In this document: positions 32,273 through 43,165 of the stretch, one piece after another
Layout: every line of letters starts with the position of its first letter
How positions within the stretch are numbered: the first letter of the stretch is position 1
NCBI RefSeq assembly: GCF_932276165.1
Contig: NC_063995.1
Location: forward strand, 10,354,001 to 10,418,000
Length of the DNA: 64,000 nt
Source of the DNA: Plutella xylostella
Lineage: Eukaryota > Arthropoda > Insecta > Lepidoptera > Plutellidae
Reading direction: 5' to 3'
Position numbers and translations under genes: made by a program
The notes under the pieces: generated by a model
Databases searched by the model: none
What the model was told of the DNA's origin: nothing
Seen by the model: the letters and a program-made list of their open reading frames with translations, nothing else

Positions 32273-32413
32273 TTTTCAATGGTCAGATAAAAGTTATCTG
32301 TGGAATAGTAACAATAACTCTGATGCTGTCGCTTCAGAATGTTTGTATGAGACAGTGACAGCAATAAATTTATTCCTCACATAACGTATCTGACTATTGA
32401 AAAATCAGCCCTT
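32273..32413. mobile_element. Palindromic MITE (AGGGCTGATTTTTCAAT family), copy 2
   Basis: Near-perfect terminal inverted repeats: AAGGGCTGATTTTTCAATGG with GTCAGATA, mirrored by TATCTGAC and TATTGAAAAATCAGCCCTT. About 141 bp, non-coding. Confidence 0.78.
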
Positions 32414-32625
32414 TGTATACGAGTACATCATACCTTTAGTTTTACAGTTATTATCCCACATAACTGTTTTACTTTATACAGTTTGTCTGTAGAGTCTCTG
32501 TAATTTACAGTGGTGTTAGGGTAGCAGTTGCAACTGGTCCTCATTGATTAGTTGGCATGTGAAAGCTTTGTGAGTGTTCCACTATTGCGTCTCTTACCAA
32601 TACTGTGGCTGAATGGCACGCGAAG

Positions 32626-32930
32626 TACAGTGCCATAAATTTATCTGTTCCGGTGACAGCTCACGTAAATATTTCTTCATTCTATAAGATTTTAAGTTTG
32701 CCAGTAGTGGTAATTCGCTCTATCTAATCTATATAAATATATGATTCATTAGTAAATAATGTGATATGGATAAATTCGCTGAATGCAGATGGCGGGTGAA
32801 CGTTTGGGGTGGCGATCTTTAGGAGAGGCCTATGTCCAACAGTGGACTATGGAAGGCTGAGAGAGAGAGAGAGAGGGGATCAATTTAGTTCGCTCTCACC
32901 GGAACAGATAAGTTGGTCGCACTGTATGAT
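32626..32930. mobile_element. Inverted-repeat element containing an RTE tail
   Basis: CAGTGCCATAAATTTATCTG with TTCCGGTGA on the left is mirrored by TCACCGGAACAGATAAGTTG and TCGCACTG on the right, giving arms of about 45 bp. The interior holds an RTE-type 3' tail (AGGCCTATGTCCAACAGTGG, about 32822-32865) followed by (GA)n. It reads as a MITE hit by a LINE fragment. Confidence 0.55.
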
Positions 32931-33696
32931 GAAAGCCGAGTCCCCCTTTGTGCGATGCCCCACTAGTGAATATCACATTTTCTCGTAGAGTAAGACTCGG
33001 TATGATTAAACCTTTTGAAGTACATTGTGCAGGTACACCACACATATTGTGTGGTGAAGGTAAAAATTGCGGTGACGTCAAACGTCTGATAAGTCCACTC
33101 AGCTTCGCCTATAGCTACATACAAAAATGTGGCTGTATTGGTCAAAAAACTATACTTAAGTACTTTTTTAATATTCTATACTGTAAGAATAATGGACCTG
33201 TCCTAGACGTTGCAGCGCTGCTGTTTTAGCACAAAGTAAATTTTGACTAAGTAAGTAGGTACAGTCCAGCAAAATATACATACAATTGTGGTATTATGGC
33301 TGGCGCAAAACTTTTATTTTATAATCCAGTGATGGGTAATACATACGATGGACAAATTTGTACTCATTATTCCTACTTGGACATTTTGTATTTTTGGGCA
33401 TTAATCGTGCAAAGTAAAAGTGCTTGTACTGCATGAGACTATAAAATATTATTTATACATATTATTATATCTTTCACTCGGTGTATTATGTATCTTTTTA
33501 GCTGACTGTACCCAAGCAGCCGTCATCCCACGTCGGCTGACTCGGCAGGTTTCTCCGGGATCAAATTTATAAGTTTAAATATGATTTAGCTAAAATATAC
33601 TTTTACACAGCTTTTGAAGCTTAAAATAATCTCCTTGAGGATTAAACAGCTCTGGGTATCTTTTCTCATTTGAACATTAAAGAATATTTTTTTAAA
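32931..33696. other. No recognisable gene
   Basis: Several 60-93-codon frames overlap on both strands near 32890-33230, but none shows a motif or splice-bounded structure. Confidence 0.4.
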
Positions 33697-34080
33697 ACTG
33701 CCTCTGTGGTCTTGTGGTAGAAGCTTCGCTTCATGATCCAGAGGTCCCGGGTTCGATTCCCGGGTGGGACTATCAATTTCTGTTTCTAAATTGTGGTTCT
33801 AAGTTTGGTTAGGACATAGAAGGCTGATCACCTGATGTCCGAAACAGTGAAACGATCCATGCTGTCGGATGGGCATGTAAAGCAGTCGGTCCTGCGCCTA
33901 GCTCTCTCCAGTCGTGTCGGCCAATCCGTCCCATTGGGTTATGAGAGTGATGGAACAGAGAGTGCTCCTGTGTACTGCGCACACACTTGGGCACTATAAT
34001 CTACTCCTGCGTAGATGGCTGATCTCAATTGAGATTGGCCGCCGTGGTCGAAATTCGGCTAGGAGGACATTACATTATTT
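33697..34080 (+). mobile_element. tRNA-derived SINE, third family, with target duplication
   Basis: The head GCCTCTGTGGTCTTGTGGTA has an A-box-like TGGTCTTGTGG and a B-box in GGTTCGATTCCCGG. The body ends GAGATTGGCCGCCGTGGTCG and an (ATT)-type tail. The 11-bp ATTTTTTTAAA occurs at 33686-33696 and 34081-34091, fitting a target-site duplication. The head alone would pass as a tRNA, but the 300-bp body makes it a SINE. Confidence 0.82.
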
Positions 34081-34091
34081 ATTTTTTTAAA

Positions 34092-34739
34092 TATTCTTTT
34101 ATACAGGATTACACCAAATATTTAAACTGAGTCAGTAACCAAGAGGACAAAAGATTCAGTTTACTTAAAATGTTTCGTGCAAGTTACCTTAAATTGTCTT
34201 GTGTATCTTGAGTTTTATGTTTTATTGTAAACTTTAGAGCGATTCAGAAAACAAATTTAGGCTAATGTTGGAATTGAATCTAAATCGGTTTTGGTCTGCA
34301 CGTATACTGTTAAAGCAATGCAGCAATAAATTAAACAGTATCTAAATTTGCTTAAGGCTAGACGATCAATTATATTGCGCAATATTGACAATTGTGCAAT
34401 ATAATTCATGGTCTAGGGTTAATATTGAAGATTGCGCAAACGTCATTTGGATTAAAAACTTATTGCACAATAAATATATTGCAAAATATTACTGTAGGTC
34501 TAGGGTCCGCCTAAAGGTTCCAACTCAGCGTTGGTCTCAGTTCAATAAGCCACAGAATACGGATGATTCATAAAGTTCCGATTTGACGCTAGCGGGCGGC
34601 AAGTAGAGTGGATTTGAATGTCGTCTTCACCCTTTGTGACCATTTTACTCAAGAAGTTTTCACTCTTGATGACCATTTCACTGTAGAAGTTTTCTTAGCG
34701 GGACGTTCTTACAATATTCAATTTGAGCTAGTGTGGTAA
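34092..34739. other. AT-rich DNA
   Basis: Contains a small palindrome near 34373-34408 (ATTATATTGCGCAATATTG mirrored by CAATATAAT). No gene. Confidence 0.4.
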
Positions 34740-35055
34740 TCCTAACTAATATTATAAATGCGAAAGTCACTGTCTGACTCTCCTACAATAGAATAGATTT
34801 AATATATTAGGTTTTGTATTTATTTCAGACAGCTGAAAAACTTTAATACCGCGATGTAGAATTTCATATTAATTGGCCTCGGTTCCATACAAGCTCTCTG
34901 TATTGCGCTTTTAGTGCCATCTGTTGATTATATCCGGAACTGTCTGTCTGTCTGTTACTCTTTCACGCCAAAACTACTGAACGGATTTGAATGAAATTTG
35001 GTATATATATGGTCTAGACCCTGAGAAAGAACATAGGCTACTTTTTATTGCGAAA
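34740..35055 (+). mobile_element. Helitron-like repeat with internal extra sequence
   Basis: Starts TCCTAACTAATATTATAAAT at 34740 and later shows TTACTCTTTCACGCCAAAAC and GGCTACTTTTTATTGCG. About 160 bp of extra sequence lies between two ACTGTCTG words near 34770 and 34935. It may be a longer variant or an insertion. The 3' CTAG end was not found here. Confidence 0.55.
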
Positions 35056-35128
35056 CGGAGGTTGTAAGGGGTTAAAAGGGGGGGTTAAAAGTTGTATGCG
35101 AATACTTAATTTTAAAAGATAAAAATCT

Positions 35129-35194
35129 GGCGTAGTGGTTAGTGACCCTGACTGCTATGCCGAAGGTCCCGGGTTCGATTCCCGGCCGGGGTAG
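35129..35194 (+). repeat. SINE tRNA-like head without body
   Basis: TGGCGTAGTGGTTAGTGACC and GGTTCGATTCCCGGCC match the head of the SINE at 14570-14838. A T-run follows directly, like a pol III terminator. It could be read as a tRNA pseudogene; a truncated SINE is likelier. Confidence 0.6.
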
Positions 35195-36265
35195 ATCTTT
35201 TTTTAAATAAACTTTATATTTAAGCACTTGATGAGCAATAATTAAACATTTTGTTCTAGCGTTTTTGAAACTTCGATCTGTGAGGGGATGAAATAGGGGT
35301 TCATATTTTGTATGAAGTTCGTCATTTTTGAAGATAAAAACATTATATTTTGTATTTAGGCACTACATAATCACAAAAAAATAATAATTAGCATATTTAA
35401 AAAAAACCCAGTGTGGGGTGTAATATAGGGGTTGAAAGTTTTATGGGTGTTGAGTTTTAGAAGTTTAATTTATATTAAGTTTTTTGAGGTCCTCGAAAAC
35501 GACCCAATAAACGACTGTACTTTTCAATACGAGGTTTCATTCATTGTCATCTGGTTCTTATGCGTCATTTTTGAAGATAAAACCATGAAACTTACGTAGG
35601 TGTTTTAGGAAAAATGTGCAGTGATTTTCTATACGGAATTCCCATGACTGACACGCACAGGCTAAACGTAGCGTAGGCACTTGAAATTTGGAAGGGACGT
35701 AGCTTAGGTACCGTATTTTCCCACAAAAACCGGAGTTAGCGGTTGAAATTCGGCATTAACTTAAGCTGTTTTTAACAGCATGCGGATTTGACCACGCACG
35801 CTGGATTTCCCCGCACGCGTTCATACAAGTATTCATTGTAACGCGTGGAATATGCACACGAGATGCGGGAAAATGGCGTGCTATCCCACGTGCGTGATGA
35901 AATCTGCATATAACAGCATGAAAGCCGCAAACAGCCGTAAAGCTTAGTTACAATAGGATATTGCAAGATACCTTGATGTTTTCAATCTAACATGTCTGCA
36001 CACCTTAGTAAAGTTATGGTTTTGTTTTGAAAAATGGGAGTTAAAGTGAAAAAAAAATAAGTAGTATGAAAAAAAACAAAACTGAATAAGATAGATGCTT
36101 GAAATTAAACATTTATAAATTACTATTCTGCCATTGCTATACAAGTCTTTGCTCAATGAAGTCATGAAAATCATTTTTAGTGAAGTATCTTCGTACTTAT
36201 TTGTCAACTACCACCATGGCATGTTATTGGGTAGGTAGTTCGGGAGTCGTCCACGGCAAAAAAAA
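35195..36265. other. No recognisable gene; repeat fragment
   Basis: A segment near 35640-35720 (CGCACAGGCTAAACGTAG, GGCACTTGAAATTTGGAAG) recurs inverted at about 62330-62390, so it belongs to a dispersed repeat. Short frames only. Confidence 0.45.
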
Positions 36266-36300
36266 ATTAAGGCGAAGCGAAGCTCGCGGGCAACAGCTAG
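36266..36300 (+). repeat. 3' end of a Helitron-like repeat
   Basis: AAGGCGAAGCGAAGCTCGCG followed by GGCAACAGCTAG, ending at 36300 next to T. Only the terminal part is present, directly before the truncated LINE. Confidence 0.6.
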
Positions 36301-36330
36301 TAATATATAAACATTCCTACATACATATAA

Positions 36331-38770
36331 ACATACTTATATTTAAGATTAGAATACAATAAGCAAAGAAATAAAACAAACAAACTTATACAAAACTCCC
36401 GAAATAATTACTATAAAGAACAAATAAAAGAAAATGAGAATAACCCACGGAAACTATGGCAGATTCTTAACAATATGACGGGTCGTATCACGAGGTCTGT
36501 AGATGAAGTGATCAGTAAAGCTTTCCGTATGGAAAGGAAGGATGAAACTGTCATTGCAAACAACTTTGCAAATGCGTTCGAAAAAAATGTCGCTGATATA
36601 ATACCTAACTGTAAAACTCCTGTACTTAATCTAGGCAATACTAAACTATCCAACAATTCAATACTCTTTAAAAAAGCCACAACAAAACGGATAAAAAGCA
36701 TCATTGATAAAATCAGCGTACGTAAATCAGCTGGTCAGGACCACATAAGACCAATAGATATTAAAAGCGCCTGTGACAACTTAATCTCAACCATAACCAA
36801 ACTTATCAATATAAGTGTCAATAAAGGCGTGTACCCAAATGACCTAAAAAAAGGACTAGTCAGACCTATATATAAAAATGGTACAGAAAGTAACTACGCA
36901 AACTATAGACCAATAACTATCCTACCTATTCTAAATAAAATATTTGAAAAATACATAGCGGGCTTAATTCATGATTACTACAACGAAAATGATACCCTAA
37001 CAGATACCCAATATGGATTTAGACAAAACAAAAGCACTAGCCTATTGCTCTCTAAATTCACAGACGAAATTAATAAATGCCTTGACAATAAAGAACACGT
37101 GCTGCTAGTCTTCATAGATTACAGTAAGGCATTTGACACGCTGCGACACGATCAGCTAATTCAGAAGCTAGATAACACCGGAATTCGCGGCCCGTTACTA
37201 AACTGGTGCAAAAATTACTTGCAAAATCGCACTTATATGGTCCAAATCGGAAATTCATCTAGCAGAGAAGTAGACGTGTCCATAGGTACGGCCCAAGGAT
37301 CAGTGTTGGGCCCGTTACATTACCTAGTGTATGTAAATGACGTGGCGGAAGTTATAAAACACTGTTCCCTGTATCAGTTTGCCGACGACACTTGTCTTAT
37401 TGCTTCGGATAAGAATATCAGAGTAGCGATGAAAAAACTCCAGTCAGACTTCACGACTATTTGTGCATGGTCGCATGATGCCGGTCTGGTACTCAACGCT
37501 AAAAAGACCCAGATGATGCACATACGATCCAGCCACAATATGAGTGACATATCACCCAAGCTTATATCTCAATGCCACAAGTGCCTCCACAACAACAAAC
37601 GTTCCTGCAGGGATTGTACAACAATTGACTTAGTGGACGAGGCCACATACCTTGGAGTCACAGTAGATAGTCGGTTCAATTGGGGCCCCCATATAAACAA
37701 AGTTTGTAACAAGCTACGTGCGCTGATGGCTAAACTTAAAATTATTAAATATAGAACACCTTACAATATCCTTTTAAACATATATAAATCTCTCGCCGAG
37801 TCCATAGTAAGTTATGGCTTGACTAGCTATGGCCGCACATATAAAACATATTTGGATCAAATTGAACTGTTACAGATTAGAATACTTAAACAAATAGTTC
37901 CTAATCATATCAAAGTTTTATATAGGGACGACTACGCTAAACTGTTCAAACATTGCAAAGTTATTCCGATATCCAAAAAAGTTAAATACGCACTTCTCAC
38001 TGAACAATATAATCGCCAAGATCTCATAAAACCCATACAACATAAAATTATAACTAGAAAAGTGACCAATAAAGAACTTACCACATATAGGTGCACAAAC
38101 ACTTACGGTAAAAGAACAGATAAATATTTAATACCTAGACTTATTAACGACCTACCTCAAACTCTAAAAAAAACGATTAACAACAAAAACCTGAAAATAA
38201 AATTAAAACAACACTTCCTACCATTACCTTAAAACTGTTAAAACTTTAAAAAAAAAACCGCTCATAATTCCACAGATAAATTATTAGACCAAACAGGAAA
38301 GACCCGGCGACGACGAAACCCGCTCGGCGCTGATAAGGAACCGGTATCACTCACCGTGCCGATCGCGCAGTGTCCAAAACTACGATAAATATTTAGCGTG
38401 TATTCATATACCGACCTATACTTATGTGCATATGCATAGGTAACTTATATTGAAGATGCGTGAGCATGACGCTTTTATTTTTTATTTGTTAATTACGCTT
38501 TTATTTGTTAATGTGTTATTCCTCTCATTTACTTTGGCTAGATTGTGTTTTATATTTAACATTTTCAAATATGTATTGGTCTTACATTTTGTATTGTATT
38601 AAGAACTTGTATTGTACCTTTAGATACCTACATAATACCTACCTACTTAACTATGAATGGCAACCATGAATGATGTGTGCCCATTCAAACCTTAATAGGT
38701 TTAAGAGCACTGTATATATTATTAAGAAATATTATAAATAAATGAACAATAATAATAATAATAATAATTT
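36331..38770 (+). mobile_element. 5'-truncated LINE with (AAT)n tail
   Basis: An open frame begins after a stop at 36328-36330, and the first recognisable LINE phrase is KNKLIQNSRNNYYKEQ-like near 36382. It runs through the reverse transcriptase to 38232. A 3' UTR of about 540 bp ends with AATAAATGAAC and an (AAT)n tail near 38745-38767. Endonuclease and ORF1 are missing, as expected of incomplete target-primed reverse transcription. Confidence 0.78.
36475..38232 (+). CDS. LINE reverse transcriptase, N-terminally truncated
   Basis: 585 codons from the first ATG. The frame is open upstream to 36331 and coding-like (NNYYKEQIKENENNPRKLW), so the true coding remnant starts earlier. The reverse transcriptase carries VFIDYSKAFDTLRHD (catalytic D215), GTAQGSVLGPL and FADDTCLI with D304 and D305. 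A small Cys-rich stretch (CHKCLHNNKRSCRDC) follows the palm, then the usual C-terminal region (SIVSYGLTSYGR). No stop or frameshift is seen. The family looks like the CR1/Jockey group but differs clearly from the LINE at 10.3-13.3 kb. Without an endonuclease and 5' part it is probably inactive. Confidence 0.82.
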   Translation: MTGRITRSVDEVISKAFRMERKDETVIANNFANAFEKNVADIIPNCKTPVLNLGNTKLSNNSILFKKATTKRIKSIIDKISVRKSAGQDHIRPIDIKSACDNLISTITKLINISVNKGVYPNDLKKGLVRPIYKNGTESNYANYRPITILPILNKIFEKYIAGLIHDYYNENDTLTDTQYGFRQNKSTSLLLSKFTDEINKCLDNKEHVLLVFIDYSKAFDTLRHDQLIQKLDNTGIRGPLLNWCKNYLQNRTYMVQIGNSSSREVDVSIGTAQGSVLGPLHYLVYVNDVAEVIKHCSLYQFADDTCLIASDKNIRVAMKKLQSDFTTICAWSHDAGLVLNAKKTQMMHIRSSHNMSDISPKLISQCHKCLHNNKRSCRDCTTIDLVDEATYLGVTVDSRFNWGPHINKVCNKLRALMAKLKIIKYRTPYNILLNIYKSLAESIVSYGLTSYGRTYKTYLDQIELLQIRILKQIVPNHIKVLYRDDYAKLFKHCKVIPISKKVKYALLTEQYNRQDLIKPIQHKIITRKVTNKELTTYRCTNTYGKRTDKYLIPRLINDLPQTLKKTINNKNLKIKLKQHFLPLP

Positions 38771-39327
38771 ATGTAACAAAATAAGTTTACGTTTTCTTTT
38801 GTTATCTCCATACATTTTGTGACAAGTTTCATGCCAGAAAACCGAATTTTTAAATTCTGATTTCTGTTTCGGGCTTAGATATAGGTAGTAGGTACCATGC
38901 TGCACATGTAGGTTTCGGATTAGTATACCATTTTTGCAACATCCTGTGGAGAATGCGATATGTAAAATATGTTTAAAATTGAACATTTCGATGCGGATTG
39001 GTTTTTTGGATCAAGCGATGTTCGTTAGAACTGGAATTCATTAGGTTTTAATTGGATTCCCTGTTCCAACTGACGTTTTCAGGAGGAAAAAGAATAAAAA
39101 ATACCAATAAATGTAAGTTTCTATAGCGTACACCTACAAATATTACTTATGCCTATGTATTTTTTTATAGGGTAAACTGAAATTAAGTTCCAAGAATCAA
39201 TTGGACTTTTGTAGTATTATAAACGCAAACCGAAGCCTTTACCCTAAAAACGTAATTGACACTATAAAAACAAACTCTGCCACCGACACCGAATCACAAC
39301 AGTCTTGGCCACTAATGACTTGGCTAA
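38771..39327. other. No recognisable gene
   Basis: A word TTTTTGCAACATCCTGTG (near 38930) also occurs near 14850 and probably marks a TE end. Otherwise AT-rich. Confidence 0.4.
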
Positions 39328-39537
39328 ACTAACTAATATTATAAATGCGAAAGTAACTGTGTCTGTCTGTCTGTTTGTCTGCCTGTTACTCTTTCACGCC
39401 AAAACTACTGAACGGATTTGAATGAAATTGGTCATACATATGGTCTAGACCCTGAGAAAGAACATAGGCTACTTTTTATCGCGGAATTCCGACGGGAAAA
39501 CTTTTTAAGGCGAAGCGAAGCTCGCGGGTACAGCTAT
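39328..39537 (+). mobile_element. Short Helitron-like repeat
   Basis: From ACTAATATTATAAATGCG through (GTCT)n, TTTCACGCCAAAACTACTGA and GGCTACTTTTTATCGCG to GCGAAGCTCGCGGG, ending CTAT at 39534-39537 next to T. Same family as 28108-28314 in opposite orientation. Confidence 0.72.
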
Positions 39538-39751
39538 TAAACAAATATACCTGACGTAACTATCCACCGCGTTAACACATTATTTCGTATAAACCAACTG
39601 TCCGGCCGTGTCTCACTTACCCCGCCACTTCTTGTCATAACAAAGGTCATAATCATAAGGCAACAAGTGTTGAAGGGCGCTAGGAGCCGGCCTACTCGGA
39701 CTTTGCGATGGTATTTGTGCCTACCGTGCTGTAGTGTAACTGTAACCAACA

Positions 39752-39843
39752 ATGAACAAACGAAACGTTTACTACAACGAGATAGAGTCTTGGCTAGAGA
39801 AGCAGAGTCAAACTTAGTTTTTCTTAAAAAAGAGTAACCCCGC
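39752..39843 (-). mobile_element. GGGGGTCACTC-family MITE, partial
   Basis: Read on -, GGGGTTACTC, then AGAAAAACTAAGTTTGACTC and AGACTCTATCTCGTTG match the family core. The other end is degraded. Confidence 0.5.
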
Positions 39844-40080
39844 TGGGCAAGGCCGAGCACATAGTATTGATTGTCTCTACCCTTTTGTCCACAAGCCGCG
39901 AATTTCCAAAAGACATAAAACAAAAGTGGTTCAGAATGACCCCCTTCCGACTAACTCTACCACGGCCACGATAGATACAACGTAGTTTACAGTCGCTAAG
40001 CCGCAGTAGGCACCTTAACTGCTCATTGCGTGCCCAAGCACCTTGTTACTCGACACCCGACTCACCGCCGAGGCAGTTCT

Positions 40081-40213
40081 GGGGGTCACTCTATATGACG
40101 AAAAACTAAGTATCGGAGCGCTGCTGCGCGAGCCAAGACTCTATCTTGTTGTATTAAACGTGCCGTTTGCGCAACGCAAAATTTGTTTGTTTTCTGAGAT
40201 AGGGTAACCCTCC
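40081..40213 (+). mobile_element. GGGGGTCACTC-family MITE
   Basis: GGGGGTCACTCTATATGACG and AAAACTAAG at the left, GGGTAACCCTCC at the right. The core CTATCTTGTTGTATTAAACG is shared with the other copies. 133 bp, non-coding. Confidence 0.72.
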
Positions 40214-41091
40214 TGAGGGCCCTCACTGTGTCTTCACTTGAGCTTGGGAAGAGTTTCGGGTGACCCTTTTCGTGCTGTTGGTTCTAATGGGCTGTTTAAT
40301 GGTGGCTAAATGGGCAAAAAAGAATTGATAAAGTAAAAAAAAATGTTGATTGAATTGGCACGGGATACCGACTTTCAGCAGGTAGCTGGTAGTTGGTGGT
40401 TGGTCAAGGATGGTAAAGGAATGAAAAGGCTAGCTTAATGACGCCGTCTGCAGTATTGAAATGTATTTATTTTATCAGCGCATCAAAATATTACCAACTA
40501 AAAACAAAAATATAATATATAGATGAAATTAACAAAAAAAATTGGTCTTTACATTTTGTAAGTAGAATTTTTGCAATACTTGTGAGTGTAATTGCTTTTG
40601 AACACTTCTTTTTCTTCAAATGCTGTGGCGGTGTGGTTAGCGAAGACACGTTAAGATTTGCAAACTACCGTAGCTTTACCCGAAGGGAACCTACATTGTA
40701 TCTCTTGGATCATGCTGAATCTCAAGAGTAATTTCCCCGGGAAATGACAAAACATTCCGACCAGAAAGACAGATGTGAGATGTGAGTAACAAACGGACAC
40801 GACGCGAGGTGCTCGCTGAGGATAATTGCACAAGGGTTGGGATTAGGAGATCTACCCTCGTAATTATAAAGAAGTTATTACTTGTTGCTAAGTAATTTCT
40901 TAATTAATTAATTACTTGAAGCTAGAATTTTTCAGTAGAATGTTTTATTCTATATCGGAATTGACAGGTCTAACTTCAAGCGATTACTAAACTGTAGAAT
41001 GAAAATAGTTAGGTACTTGAGTATTTAATTTTACTCAAGTATTAAGTACTTGAGTAAAAGTAAATACTATTTATATTATTATTTATTTATT
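40214..41091. other. No recognisable gene
   Basis: Mixed AT-rich DNA. Self-complementary TACTTGAGTA-type words cluster near 41010-41060. Confidence 0.4.
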
Positions 41092-41143
41092 ACCCGTATT
41101 TATAAACAAGTAAGTCAACTTTTACTTGTTTATAAATACGGGT
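41092..41143. repeat. Perfect 52-bp hairpin
   Basis: Two 22-bp arms beginning ACCCGTATTTATAAACAAG and ending in the exact mirror CTTGTTTATAAATACGGGT, with an 8-bp loop. It is probably a MITE remnant with its interior lost. Confidence 0.75.
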
Positions 41144-42365
41144 GCTAGAGACAACTGAAAACCATCATATATTTAGGAAGTAATTATTAACGTCTTCCCG
41201 AATTAATCGTTTTCTTAGTAAAAACCTTTTTTGATTCTTCGGATCCGATTGTGGTTTTCATAATCAGGGTTCCGAGTCCAAGGCATTATCTCTCAGAACT
41301 ACGAAAAATCCTAGAGATCCCATGGAATAACTTTTAAAAACAATGCAAAGCTCGCTCGGTAAAGCTAGTAGAACAAAATAAAAAAAATTACTCTATGTAA
41401 CAATGTTATCCTACCCTGTGTTGTGTCGTAGCTGGGGTGTAGAGTGCAAAGTACTGTGAGAGTAGTGTGTACAAATGAGATACTATTTTTACCTGTCTCT
41501 TATTTACTACACAACAGAACACGAGACGGGGCCACTTTATGTATATTATGTAATGTAATGGCAGTTATGGTGTTCATTAAGTGTTTTTTTTTTATTTGAC
41601 GGCAAAATTTGTGGGTCCCAGTTGCTGTTTCGGCCTGCTAAGAACATCAGACAGTCAAGTATAACTCTCTCAACACAAGCTTGCTTGCGTTAGGGTCTAC
41701 CAACCCGCACTAGGCCAGCGTTGTGGACTAGGCCTTAACCCTTCATTCATTGAAAGGAGACCCGTGCCCCAGTGATGGGTTGTGATAATGAACCAAATTA
41801 AAGAGAAAATAATAATTTCCGAATTAATTTAGTAAAATAAATTACTTTTCCCTAGAAACTTTGTTAGTAACGGAATTTTTGTAACTTTAGTTTATAGGAT
41901 AATACTTGAGTTCTTAAGTTCTACCATTCATAAACAGATTCAACCTTCATAGTATATGTCTCCTGTCAAAACCGAGGTAAAACGTTTATATTTTGATCGA
42001 GGATTTACGTTTTCAATGGTTTACCCTCTGGTTAGTGGTATCGGCTTTCATTAATTTGGCCACTGTAATAATAGTGGAACCGGACACGTCGACCGCCACC
42101 TCCTGGTTCTGCAACCTGGATCAGGGAAGTTCCACATAGTTCCCGCGTCCGCACTGGGGAACTCTAAGTTGGTAGTAATTGGAACTAATTGGGCCAACCC
42201 GCTTCATACCCTTGTACTAGTTGGAATAGACAGTTTATTTTATTAACCGCCGACCGTAAAACAGATGGATGTATAAGTTTTAAGTGTGCGCTTTTTGTCT
42301 GTATGTTGCTAAGTGAAACGGAACGAAAACGGATAAACGTTCTGTACCCGTATCACGAAAATTCG
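41144..42365. other. No gene; reversed LINE tail
   Basis: At 41690-41795 a reverse-oriented RTE-like LINE 3' fragment (CCCGCACTAGGCCAGCGTTG, GGAGACCCGTGCCCCAGTG) is visible, the inverse of 24118-24240. The rest is unremarkable. Confidence 0.45.
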
Positions 42366-42604
42366 AGCTAACGAATAGAATCGAATGCGAGTGCGACTAT
42401 TGTCAACTTGACAGCACTTTCGAACACTTTTTACCTTTCGAATGAGTTTCGAAAAGAATGACCACAGATTACAAAATATTATTCTGACAATGACCTATGG
42501 AATGATAGCTGTCAAACTTTCGCAAATCTATACACCGCCATTTTGTTGTTGACAGGTTGACAGCACTTTCGAATAGAATGTGCTGCGTTTTTTCCGGATC
42601 GCTC
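42366..42604 (-). mobile_element. TE fragment related to 53729-54346
   Basis: The right part read on - (GATCCGGAAAAAACGC, CTATTCGAAAGTGCTGTC, ACAACAAAATGGCGGTG) matches 53731-53835. The left part shows GAGCTAACG and GAATCGAATGCGAGTG, also found there. Non-coding. Confidence 0.6.
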
Positions 42605-43030
42605 TACTGAACTATATTTTAGTTGCTTTGTTAATATCCGTGTCTTCATAATGTGTTATTGCTTTAGTCTAAAAATACGAATTCAGCATTTAATTATCAC
42701 TTGTAGGGCTACATAAAATTAGCGTAACTGAAAAAGCTTTTGATCTCGGAAATATTGGATATTATGCGTAATGAAAGGAATCCTTCAGAATCCCGTTTGG
42801 TATATTTAAATAAATTTGGATATAATCATTTGCAAAATAAGCTTCTTGATCCATCGTTTGTTCAGACAGCCGGCGCTGGTTCAATACAATAATTAAATAT
42901 CAAAGTATATGACGCTGTCTGAGTGGCCACTCTGTTTCATACAAAATATGAGAAATGGTCACAAAGCAAATGGTTGCAGATAATTGGACTAAACGAAAGT
43001 TATTGCTTGATAATAATAATAATAAATACA
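42605..43030. other. No recognisable gene
   Basis: AT-rich with no coding or repeat signal noticed, apart from a short (TAA)n run near 43010. Confidence 0.35.
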
Positions 43031-43165
43031 TATGTGGGGACATCTCTCACACGGCCAACCGACCTCAAGCTAAGCAAAGCCTGAAGACAACATTAAACTA
43101 CATAATATAAATAATCAACGGTCGAATGGCGTAGTGGTTAGTGGGAGATGTCCCCACATAACATT
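43031..43165. mobile_element. Two SINE fragments facing each other
   Basis: At 43031-43090 the SINE end TATGTGGGGACATCTCTCAC is inverted. At 43122-43165 a tRNA-like head piece (GGTCGAATGGCGTAGTGGTT) is fused directly to the other family's end (GGAGATGTCCCCACATA). The B-box and body are missing. Confidence 0.6.

Noticed and set aside
33703..33775. tRNA gene on + strand (A-box, B-box, cloverleaf-like)
   Set aside because: It is continuous with a 300-bp SINE body and lies within an 11-bp target duplication, so it is a SINE head.
35129..35194. tRNA gene with following T-run
   Set aside because: Sequence matches the head of the SINE at 14570-14838, so a truncated SINE is likelier.
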